NCBI GenBank assembly: GCA_964371695.1
Contig: CAYJOG010000019.1
Location: 1 to 15,065 of the forward strand
Direction of reading: 5' to 3'
Length of the DNA: 15,065 nucleotides
Source of the DNA: CAYJOG01 sp964371695 [NCBI: uncultured bacterium]
GTDB taxonomy: Bacteria; CAYJOG01
Below the pieces are notes generated by a model. The model saw nothing but the letters and a program-made list of their open reading frames with translations. It made no database searches and was not told where the DNA came from. The translations under genes and the position numbers were made by a program. This document shows, piece after piece, positions 1 through 5,657 of this stretch. Each line of letters begins with the position of its first letter. Within the stretch, counting starts at the first letter, position 1.

Positions 1-147
1 CATGACAAGCCCCATAGGGGAGAGGGGGCAATGGAACATTTCTTTTTTCCGGCGCCCAAGCCACCTGATTCTTCCTTTCCGTCTCCCGCTCCCGACCCTG
101 GCCGAATCTCGCCCGTGTCGTTAAGATTCGGTTAAGAGGGCAGGGCC
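1..147. other. Upstream region of the MgtC gene
   Basis: This stretch has no convincing gene. The first about 30 bases contain a GC-rich palindrome (GCCCC at 9-13, GGGG at 17-20) followed by GAGAGGGGGC. It looks like the right-hand part of the CCCTCTCCCC/GGGGAGAGGG palindromes found at 9974-10250 and 13064-13240, but it is too degenerate and too close to the window edge to be sure. A direct repeat TTAAGA lies at 121-126 and 132-137. AGAGGG at 135-140 is the ribosome binding site of the next gene, seven bases before its ATG. No promoter is clear. Confidence 0.4.
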
Positions 148-864
148 ATGCATCACACACCGCTTCATCCCAGCGACGCCGAGAGCGTTGTGCGCCTGAT
201 GGTGGCTTTTGCCGCCACGGCCATGGTGGGCAACAACCGCCACCGCAACGACAAACCGGCGGGTTTTCGCACCCACGTGCTGGTGGGTGTGGGCAGTTGT
301 CTGGCCATGCTGGTGAGCATTCACATGGCCTATGCCTATGACGGCGGCGGCGGGTTCCGTCCCGACCCGGCGCGCATCGCGGCCCAGGTGGTGACGGGTA
401 TCGGCTTTTTGGGGGCGGGGGCCATTCTGCACCAGGGCGGCAGTGTGCGGGGGCTGACCACCGCCGCCACGTTGTGGTGCAGCGCGTGTCTGGGCCTGGC
501 CGCCGGGGCGGGACTATATGTGCTCACCACCATGGTCACGCTGCTCATGCTGCTGTCGGTCACGGTGCTGGACCGCATCCAGTCCCGCGCCATCACACGC
601 CGCACGTTCCGCGTGGTGAAACTCACCTGCATGGACTGGAGCGCCCCCGGCCATGTCAGCGACAGCCACATCACCACACTCGAAAGCGTCATCACCCGGT
701 TTGGCCGGGCCATGCGCAACCTGGAGCTGAAAACCAACAAGGGCAGCAAGGGGCGTTTGGTGATCGAGTTCAGCACCGAGTTTTTCAGCAACAAGGCCAT
801 GCTCGACGCCGTGCTGGTGCTTCAGGATCTGCCTTTTGTGGAATCGGTGGAGCTGGAAGCGTAG
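148..864 (+). CDS. MgtC/SapB family membrane protein
   Basis: This is an inner-membrane protein of the MgtC/SapB family. Family members are linked to growth in low magnesium, acid tolerance or virulence through modulation of the F-type ATPase; the role here is inferred from family membership only. The N-terminal half is hydrophobic with several membrane segments (about residues 12-28, 42-62, 78-97, 107-140). It carries the family signature GIGFLGAGAI (residues 84-93) followed by RGLTTAAT (101-108). KPAGFRTH (36-43) matches the family KPAGxRTH block, but the usual upstream ER pair is NNR here. The last about 90 residues form a soluble ACT-like C-terminal domain, as in long MgtC proteins. The ATG is preceded by AGAGGG with seven-base spacing. 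The gene converges on the deacetylase gene with eight bases between stop codons. Confidence 0.9.
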   Translation: MHHTPLHPSDAESVVRLMVAFAATAMVGNNRHRNDKPAGFRTHVLVGVGSCLAMLVSIHMAYAYDGGGGFRPDPARIAAQVVTGIGFLGAGAILHQGGSVRGLTTAATLWCSACLGLAAGAGLYVLTTMVTLLMLLSVTVLDRIQSRAITRRTFRVVKLTCMDWSAPGHVSDSHITTLESVITRFGRAMRNLELKTNKGSKGRLVIEFSTEFFSNKAMLDAVLVLQDLPFVESVELEA

Positions 865-872
865 CGCCGCCC

Positions 873-1727
873 TCAAGGCTTGGCCAACTCGCCATAATGC
901 ACCAGACGCAGACCCTTTTGGCGGGCTGCATCGGGCCAGCCGGTGGCCAGCAGCGTGTTCAGGTCGCCGGGCCAGTCATAACACCAGTGGGCATAGCGGC
1001 TGTGCATGAGGGGGTCGTCGTGGCCGGGGTGGGCCATGAGTTCGGTGAGCGGCGGCAGGGGACCGTCCAGAAATCGCCCCAATGTGGCGGGGCCAAGGTG
1101 GCCGCTGTCCTGCAAACCCAGAAAAGCCGCCGGGGGTGAAAAATCCCGCAGCACGCCCCCGGCGGCCCGCCGCGCCAGCGCCGCGAGGCCCAGGGCCTCC
1201 CAGGGGCGCAGGCGGGGCGTCACCCCCACGCTCGGCAAAGGTCGGGACAGGTTGCGCACATAAGGAATGTTGAAATGCCGCAGCAGGTCCGCCACCACGC
1301 GGGCCACCGGCGGCAGCACATGGGTGTGCTGGTGACTGTCCACGTGTGTGGGGCGGATGCCCTGCTCCACCACCCAGGCCACCTGGGCGAACAACTCGCG
1401 GCGGATGTCTTCTTCGCGCACGCGCCCCAGCATCAGCCGCTGGGCCAGCGCCCGTGCGCCCGGCGGCAGGCGGCCATCCGGCCCCGCCAGCGTGGGCAGC
1501 GCGCCGGGGGGCGACAGGGGCCATTCCTCTATCAGGCACAGATGTACCCCCACGCCCAGGCCGGGCAGTGTGCGGGCCAGGGCGACGGCCTCTGAAGCGT
1601 GGGGCGCAGTGGCCAGCAGGCTGGCGCTGGTGACGATGCCCCGGCGGGCCAGTTCGGCCACCGCCTGGTTCACACCGGGGCACAGACCAAAGTCATCGGC
1701 GTTGAGGATGAGTTGGGGGGAGAACAC
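873..1727 (-). CDS. ChbG/HpnK (YdjC-like) family carbohydrate deacetylase
   Basis: This is a predicted metal-dependent deacetylase of N-acetylated sugars or glycolipids. The family includes ChbG (chitooligosaccharide deacetylase) and HpnK (hopanoid-associated). The family metal-site residues are visible: NADDFG at residues 9-14 (Asp11/Asp12), His62 in GVGVHL, and a THVDSHQHTH block at 127-136 with His128, Asp130, His132 and His136. The 284-residue length fits the family, and there is no signal peptide, so it is probably cytoplasmic. The loop after His62 (LSPPGALPTLAGPDGR) resembles HpnK-type members, but no hopanoid genes are in the window, so the substrate is open. The start is GTG, with GGGGGA about nine bases upstream. 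It begins 32 bp after the SecB-like gene on the same strand, so it may receive read-through from the TAC operon, although its GC-rich composition is that of the chromosome and not of the cassette. Confidence 0.88.
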   Translation of the reverse strand: MFSPQLILNADDFGLCPGVNQAVAELARRGIVTSASLLATAPHASEAVALARTLPGLGVGVHLCLIEEWPLSPPGALPTLAGPDGRLPPGARALAQRLMLGRVREEDIRRELFAQVAWVVEQGIRPTHVDSHQHTHVLPPVARVVADLLRHFNIPYVRNLSRPLPSVGVTPRLRPWEALGLAALARRAAGGVLRDFSPPAAFLGLQDSGHLGPATLGRFLDGPLPPLTELMAHPGHDDPLMHSRYAHWCYDWPGDLNTLLATGWPDAARQKGLRLVHYGELAKP

Positions 1728-1759
1728 TGATTTGGTTCCCCCTTCTCAGCGAGGCAGCG

Positions 1760-2275
1760 TCATGGGGCCTTCACACGTTTTTTGGCGGGAGCCTTGGCGG
1801 AAGACGATGAGGCCGGGTTTTTTGGGGGGGATGGTTTTGGGCGACTGTCTGAGGTCTTGATTTTATCTTGGACCAGTTGCTTAATATTAAAAGTTGGAAG
1901 GTGAATGACGCCGGTATGGAAAGTCCCCGTAATATTTGCAAAAACACCGCGAAGCGCCCCGTATAAAATCGAGTTTCCATTTAAAAGTAAAAGTTCCATC
2001 TTTTCTTCTTCTGACGTGTTTTCTGGAAAACTGAATTGACCAAGAATTACGATTTTTCCCTTTTGCGCGCGTTCCGTACGCGGCGCAAAAACAATACCCA
2101 ATGTTTGCTCAATCTGTGCCTTGTTTGGGTGGACATCGCTTTTTCTTAACTCAAAATCGAGACTGAATGCCGCCTGAAATTCACTAAATTTCTCGTTTAT
2201 TTCTTCTGCAATAAAATACGGCAAAACAATTTCAAAAACGACAAACCCATCGAGGTTAATTGGACTAGGAGGCAC
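1760..2275 (-). CDS. SecB-like chaperone of a toxin-antitoxin-chaperone (TAC) module
   Basis: This is a SecB-fold protein, recognised by its overall pattern: a beta-rich N-terminal region with LRKSDV near residues 43-48, and then the strongest match, LLLLNGNSILYGALRG (95-110) running into HLPTFNIKQLV (125-135). That block corresponds to the SecB segment leading into the helix after the conserved LP(P/V)(V/F)(N/D)F motif. In TAC systems such as Rv1955-Rv1956-Rv1957, the chaperone binds and protects the antitoxin; the same role is inferred here from gene order. The last about 30 residues (142-171) are Lys/Pro/Ser-rich and probably disordered. The start is GTG, with GGAG eight bases upstream. 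It overlaps the end of the antitoxin gene by 11 bp, which indicates translational coupling. Base composition is AT-rich relative to the flanking chromosome. A general housekeeping SecB is less likely, given the divergence and the context. Confidence 0.78.
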   Translation of the reverse strand: MPPSPINLDGFVVFEIVLPYFIAEEINEKFSEFQAAFSLDFELRKSDVHPNKAQIEQTLGIVFAPRTERAQKGKIVILGQFSFPENTSEEEKMELLLLNGNSILYGALRGVFANITGTFHTGVIHLPTFNIKQLVQDKIKTSDSRPKPSPPKNPASSSSAKAPAKKRVKAP

Positions 2276-2717
2276 GAGACAACTCCATGTCGGATTTTAC
2301 CGCTTGAAATGGGGTGATTTTGGATGAGGGGGGCATGACTTGAAGTCTTCTTGGGCTTCTTGGAATTTCTATGAAAACATGCATTTCTTTTCTTGCCCTC
2401 ATTCTGTGCACAGCCTCCATCTCTTCGGCGCTCAACACGGCGACACGTTCGTCTGGCCGAGCAATGCGGGCATCAAAGTGGCGGCCCAACCCCACCGCAA
2501 TCTGAGCAAATGTTTGAATCGTGGCATTGTCACTCGCCGCCAGCAGGCGGTTTAGCTGTTGGCGGGACATGCCAATTTTCTTAGCCAAGTCAGATTGTTT
2601 CATTGAGGATTCTTCCAAGCCCTGCAAAACGTCATTCGCCAAAATCATTTTTGCAACGGCCGTTTGCGCCCGCACATCTGGAATGCTTTCGGGCGTTTTC
2701 TCTGGTCCATTTTTCAT
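2265..2717 (-). CDS. XRE/HigA-type antitoxin with C-terminal extension (TAC module)
   Basis: This is a 150-residue transcriptional regulator and antitoxin. A helix-turn-helix lies at about residues 36-62 (SSMKQSDLAKKIGMSRQQLNRLL), followed by the ALANASD-like second half SDNATIQTFAQIAVGLG (62-78), as in HigA-type antitoxins. A tail of roughly 45 residues beyond the HTH domain, rich in hydrophobic and basic residues (for example MHVFIEIPRSPRRLQVMPPS), fits the position of the chaperone-addiction (ChAD) region by which TAC antitoxins depend on their SecB-like partner; that role is inferred. The start chosen is the ATG at 2717, because AGGGG lies about six bases upstream. A longer reading from 2792 would run through the toxin C-terminal coding region and has no such site. 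Expected functions are to neutralise the toxin, autorepress the operon promoter at 3232-3261, and be stabilised by the downstream chaperone. Confidence 0.82.
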   Translation of the reverse strand: MKNGPEKTPESIPDVRAQTAVAKMILANDVLQGLEESSMKQSDLAKKIGMSRQQLNRLLAASDNATIQTFAQIAVGLGRHFDARIARPDERVAVLSAEEMEAVHRMRARKEMHVFIEIPRSPRRLQVMPPSSKITPFQAVKSDMELSRAS

Positions 2718-2739
2718 TTTCAACCCCTGGTGATATTTT

Positions 2740-3165
2740 TTATGTGGATAAAAATTTTGATCTGATGCTGTTTGACTTCTTGAATTCTTCATTTTGTTCT
2801 TTTGGTGGTGGTTTTAAGCATCCATGTGTCAGTAAGAAAAACTTTCCATCATGGCATGAGTAATAAAATCAAAAAAGCCTGAGCTTTCCACTTTTTATTT
2901 CAAATATTTCTTCACAACCGCTTTCTCTGCTTCCTCGACTCACCCATTGTGGTCTTACAATTCGATCGGCACGTGCCAGAGTATGCAAAATATCAAAGAT
3001 TTTCTGATGGTCCTTTCTGTGCTCATGTTTCCAGTCTTCAAGGGTTTTCAGTGCTTTTGACTGATCAAAATTGGCCAGGGCGCGTATCTTGTGCCTTGAA
3101 TCGCTTGATTCAAAAATCCCTGGAACCTGCAAGAAAGAATATTGAGGCTCTCGTGAAGGGGACAT
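2740..3165 (-). pseudogene. HigB/RelE-like toxin of the TAC module, interrupted by an in-frame TGA
   Basis: The open part (3165-2869) encodes 98 residues including SRHKIRALANFDQ and DHQKIFDILHTLARAD. It ends EEIFEIKSGKLRLF, which fits the segment preceding the core strand of HigB/Gp49-type mRNA interferases. A TGA (2869-2871) follows. With no change of frame the reading then continues for 42 residues (FYYSCHDGKFFLLTHGCLKP and on) to a TAA at 2740-2742. That continuation has the family's hydrophobic strand plus HG-x-x-K pattern, so it is the missing toxin C-terminus. The restored 140-residue frame ends 22 bases before the antitoxin ATG, as expected for an intact operon. Other genes here end in TGA (for example the TRAP and lipA genes), so TGA is a normal stop. 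Without the C-terminal strands the product should be inactive. The start ATG has no good ribosome site; an AGG seven bases before an out-of-frame ATG at 3175 opens only a 21-codon frame. Confidence 0.72.
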
Positions 3166-3182
3166 GGGGAGTCATAAGGTTA

Positions 3183-3195
3183 CCTGCATGGCAGG
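3183..3195. other. Small hairpin in the toxin leader
   Basis: CCTGC (3183-3187) and GCAGG (3191-3195) form a five-base stem with a three-base loop just upstream of the toxin start. It could affect translation of the leader, but it is short enough to be chance. The remainder of 3166-3357 holds no gene. Its other recognisable contents are the TAC promoter at 3232-3276 and the weak upstream signals of the TRAP gene. Confidence 0.3.
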
Positions 3196-3231
3196 GTGAC
3201 ACAAAGGCGCATCCACCCTTTTCGGCACTTG

Positions 3232-3276
3232 ATTTTATCCATCCAGCCCCAGGCTTGTCAATTTATTTGTTGACAA
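3232..3276 (-). promoter_or_regulatory. Predicted promoter and operator of the TAC operon
   Basis: Read on the minus strand, TTGACA (3261-3256) is followed after exactly 18 bases by TAAAAT (3237-3232). This is a near-consensus sigma-70 promoter placed about 65 bases upstream of the toxin ATG. The -35 box is one arm of a perfect inverted repeat, TTGTCAA (3255-3261) and TTGACAA (3270-3276), separated by eight bases. A seven-base-arm dyad over the -35 is a plausible site for a dimeric HTH antitoxin such as the one encoded two genes downstream. Both the promoter activity and the operator role are inferred from sequence. Confidence 0.6.
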
Positions 3277-3357
3277 CCCCACTGGCGCATGTGTTTTTTG
3301 GGCAAGTCGCGACGAGTCCTTTCCGGCCCGCTTGGGGAATGCCCCTAAAATAGGACG

Positions 3358-4380
3358 ATGCAAAAGAAAACCGTTCTGGTTCTTCCTCTGGTGGCGGGGG
3401 CGCTTGTCGCCGCCGTGTTGTGTCGCGCCGCCGGGCCGGTGATTGTGTTCAGGGTGGGGTCGGTTGCCCCTGCCGCCAGCCCCTGGGGCAAGGTGGCCAA
3501 CTACCTCAAAAAAGAGCTGGAAGAAAAAAGCAAAGGCCGCGTGGCGGTGCAGGCTTTTCTGGGTGGCAGCCTGGGCAACGAGGACACGCTGCTCAACCGC
3601 GTGAAGCTGGGCAGCCTGCAAGGCGTGGCGCTCACGGGCAGCGGGTTGTATCAGGTGTTGCCAGAGCTGGAAGCCGTGGAGCTGCCCTATGTGTTCAAAG
3701 ACGCCGCCGAGGCCCGCGCCGTGATGGACGGCTACGTGGCCCCCTATCTGGAACGCAACCTGCCCAAAAAGGGGTTTACCACCAACGCCGTGAGCGAAAA
3801 CGGCATGCGCCACATGATCGGCATGAAGCACTTCAAAACCCCGGCTGATTTCAGGGGCGTGAAAGTCGCCAGTTGGCCCAGCCCGGTGCATCTGGCCACC
3901 TGGAAAACCCTGGGGGCCGCCGCCGTGGCCACGCCTTATACCGAAATCTTCACCAGCCTTCAGCGCAAATACACCGACGCGGCAGACAATTCCGTCGTGG
4001 CCATTCAGGCCCTTTCGCTCACCACCCGCACCAAATACCTCACCTTCACGGGTCACAGTTTTCAGCCCGGCGTGGTCATGTTGAGCAAGCCGTTTTTTGA
4101 CGCGCTGCCCAAAGACCTGCAAACCCTGGTGCGCAAAATGAACCACGACGTGGGCACCGTGTGGCTGCGCCAGTTGCTGGACAAAGAAACCGAAACCACC
4201 CTGGCCCTGATGCGACGCATCAGGGTGAACATGTACACCCCCACCCCCAAGGAGCGCGCCGCCATGGAGGCCGCCACCCGCCCCCTGCGCAACGCGGCGC
4301 TGAAGGGCAAAAGCGCTGCATTCTTCCGGGGCCTGATCAAGGCGCGGGACGCTTACCGGGCAAAGAAGAAGAGCCCCTGA
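3358..4380 (+). CDS. TRAP transporter substrate-binding protein, DctP family
   Basis: This is a predicted periplasmic binding protein that captures an organic acid for a TRAP (tripartite ATP-independent periplasmic) transporter. It has an N-terminal signal peptide (about residues 1-24, cleavage near CRA-AGP). The DctP pattern is clear: FRVGSVAPAASPWGK, then FLGGSLGNEDTLLNRVKLG, LPYVFKDAAEARAVM, and the hinge region FRGVKVASWPSP followed by LGAAAVATPYTEIFTSLQ (positions about 162-200), and then DAADNSV in the place of the usual DGxEN. Most DctP proteins have an arginine in the 'GxKIRV' strand that pairs with the ligand carboxylate. Here the strand reads GVKVASW, so ligand recognition may differ. 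The length of 340 is normal. No DctQ or DctM membrane gene is nearby, so it is an orphan. The ribosome site is weak (AGGA only two bases from ATG). The stop codon lies inside the first hairpin of the 4370-4510 array. Confidence 0.88.
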   Translation: MQKKTVLVLPLVAGALVAAVLCRAAGPVIVFRVGSVAPAASPWGKVANYLKKELEEKSKGRVAVQAFLGGSLGNEDTLLNRVKLGSLQGVALTGSGLYQVLPELEAVELPYVFKDAAEARAVMDGYVAPYLERNLPKKGFTTNAVSENGMRHMIGMKHFKTPADFRGVKVASWPSPVHLATWKTLGAAAVATPYTEIFTSLQRKYTDAADNSVVAIQALSLTTRTKYLTFTGHSFQPGVVMLSKPFFDALPKDLQTLVRKMNHDVGTVWLRQLLDKETETTLALMRRIRVNMYTPTPKERAAMEAATRPLRNAALKGKSAAFFRGLIKARDAYRAKKKSP

Positions 4381-4510
4381 CAAAACTGGTTTTGTCAGGG
4401 GCTCTGCGGACCTGGATGGTCCGCATCCGAAACCCGGAGGGTTTCGCGCTCGAGACGGGGATTCATTCCCCGTCTCGGCGATAACAAAACTCCATGGAGG
4501 GAGTTTTGTT
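4370..4510. other. Array of five consecutive perfect hairpins after the TRAP gene
   Basis: Five perfect stems follow each other with gaps of zero to five bases. H1: arms 4370-4386 and 4389-4405 (17 bp, two-base loop), which contain the TRAP stop codon. H2: 4405-4412 and 4418-4425 (8 bp). H3: CGAAACCC 4428-4435 and 4439-4446 (8 bp, three-base loop). H4: CGAGACGGGGA 4451-4461 and 4467-4477 (11 bp). H5: AACAAAACTCC 4483-4493 and 4500-4510 (11 bp). The arms are unrelated in sequence, so this is not a tandem duplication of one unit. None is followed by a real T tract, so a simple intrinsic terminator is doubtful, although H1 and H5 could still stop or stabilise transcripts from both convergent genes. 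Confidence 0.8.
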
Positions 4511-4549
4511 AGAGGTTTTAAATAACAGCCTGCGGTGAAGTGAACGTGG

Positions 4550-5458
4550 CTACTGCGGCTTGACGCTCAGGCTCTGGGCCACTTCCACACCCATGAGCTG
4601 GGCGAATTTTTTGCCCAGCCAGGGCAGGCCCTTTTTCAGGTTGTCCGAGCCGAGCATCACAAACAGCACCTCGCGGCCCCCCAGCGTGAAGGTGCCCGCC
4701 AGGCAGTCCTGTGCGCCCCGCGTGAAGCCGGTTTTGCCGCCGTTAAACGTGTCGGGCAGCGGAAACTTGCCCAGGCGCCCCACCAGCTCGCGGGGGCCTT
4801 CGGGGCCAAAAAACGGCAATGCCAAGCGCCCCCGGCGGCTCATCAGCCACCACAGCACCGGGTCTTTGCGCACGTTGTAAAGAATCACCGTCTGATCCCG
4901 CGCCGTGCTGCCGCAGCCGGGGCAGTCCAGGCCCGACAGGTTGCCATAACGGGTGTTCGTCAGACCCAGTTCCTGTGCTTTTTTGTTCATGGCGGCCACC
5001 GGGTCGATGCCCTTTTGGCGCAGCGCCCCCGCCAGGGCGTGAGAGGCGTCGTTGCCGCTCTGCACCAGCAGCCCCGCCAGCAGCTCATAAACCGTGTACA
5101 AACCCTGGGGTCGCACCCCCGCCTTGCTGCCCATGGGGATTTTGAAATCCTTGGGCACGGCGACTTTCTCCCACAGTCCCAGGTGCTGACGCACCACCAG
5201 GGCCGTGGTCATTTTGGTGAGGCTGGCGATGGGCCGTTTGGCGGCGCTGCCCTGTATGAACAGGGGCGTCTGCTCACCCATGACGTGGGCATAAACCGTG
5301 GCGGGTGCAGCCTGGGCCGCCGTGGCCGTCAGGCCGAGCATCCCCAGCAGCGCCAGCGTGCGCAACGCCACCCGCCACACATCTTTTTTAGCCATGCGGG
5401 TCATTTGTTTCATTTTACCGCCGTGGTATTCAAACCCATGGTTCCCGATGAGGGCCAT
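4550..5458 (-). CDS. D-alanyl-D-alanine carboxypeptidase (peptidase family S11, low-molecular-mass PBP)
   Basis: This is a periplasmic enzyme that removes the terminal D-alanine from peptidoglycan pentapeptides. All three penicillin-binding motifs are present: SLTK (Ser79 nucleophile, Lys82), SGN (134-136) and KTG (242-244, in NGGKTGFT). A signal peptide runs through ALRTLALLGMLGLTATAAQA, with cleavage near residue 50/51. The C-terminal beta domain and membrane-anchoring helix of PBP5-type enzymes are missing; the protein ends about 45 residues after the last catalytic-domain strand, so it is a short S11 type. A CPGC pair (179-182) is unusual and could form a disulfide. The start at 5458 has AAGGGA four to five bases upstream. 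Met16 (5413) and Met22 (5395) would give a more usual short signal-peptide n-region and cannot be excluded. The gene diverges from lipA across structured repeat copy A. Confidence 0.9.
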   Translation of the reverse strand: MALIGNHGFEYHGGKMKQMTRMAKKDVWRVALRTLALLGMLGLTATAAQAAPATVYAHVMGEQTPLFIQGSAAKRPIASLTKMTTALVVRQHLGLWEKVAVPKDFKIPMGSKAGVRPQGLYTVYELLAGLLVQSGNDASHALAGALRQKGIDPVAAMNKKAQELGLTNTRYGNLSGLDCPGCGSTARDQTVILYNVRKDPVLWWLMSRRGRLALPFFGPEGPRELVGRLGKFPLPDTFNGGKTGFTRGAQDCLAGTFTLGGREVLFVMLGSDNLKKGLPWLGKKFAQLMGVEVAQSLSVKPQ

Positions 5459-5469
5459 CCGTTCCCTTG

Positions 5470-5657
5470 ACTTTTTATTTCAACTGGCCTCGCCGTTCCT
5501 CGTGAACGGCTTTGGCCCGGTGCGGCTTAAGCAAAGCTCGCGCCGCACCGCGAACACCTGCGGCACCTGCTGCGCCGCGGTGTTCGGGGCGAATTCATCC
5601 ATGAATTCATGCCAATTCGCTCCAATATATTGCTTTGTTTGATGGCGAATTGGCATG
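5470..5657. repeat. Multi-stem structured repeat, copy A
   Basis: This is one of two copies (the other is at 8840-9097) sharing the same five stems in order. Stem 1: GCCGTTC/GAACGGC, 5492-5498 and 5504-5510. Stem 2: 5518-5526 and 5542-5550, nine pairs. Stem 3: CGAACACC/GGTGTTCG, 5551-5558 and 5579-5586, with inner GCGGC/GCCGC at 5560-5564 and 5574-5578. Stem 4: GAATTCAT/ATGAATTC, 5591-5598 and 5601-5608. Stem 5: CATGCCAATTCGC with its complement, 5608-5620 and 5645-5657, 13 pairs around a 24-base loop. The right arm of stem 5 contains the lipA ATG (5655-5657). TATATT (5626-5631) in the last loop is a possible lipA -10 box, without a clear -35. This element fills the intergenic space between the carboxypeptidase gene and lipA. 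Confidence 0.82.

Noticed and set aside
2869-2871. Selenocysteine or reassigned UGA in the toxin gene
   Set aside because: No SECIS-like stem-loop is apparent in the bases after the TGA, and other genes in the window end in TGA (TRAP gene at 4380, lipA at 6560), so TGA is used as a stop.
2866-2880. Programmed frameshift at the T-rich stretch before the toxin TGA
   Set aside because: The toxin-like continuation is in the same frame as the upstream part, so no shift is needed or supported.
3346-3351. TAAAAT as the -10 box of the TRAP gene
   Set aside because: It lies only seven bases before the ATG and has no -35 partner at a usable distance; it would require a leaderless message.
3235-4383. 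382-codon minus-strand open frame opposite the TRAP gene
   Set aside because: The plus-strand frame matches DctP throughout; the minus frame is a His/Gly-rich shadow.
4370-4510. CRISPR-like or tandem repeat array
   Set aside because: The five hairpins have unrelated arms and no constant repeat or spacer length.
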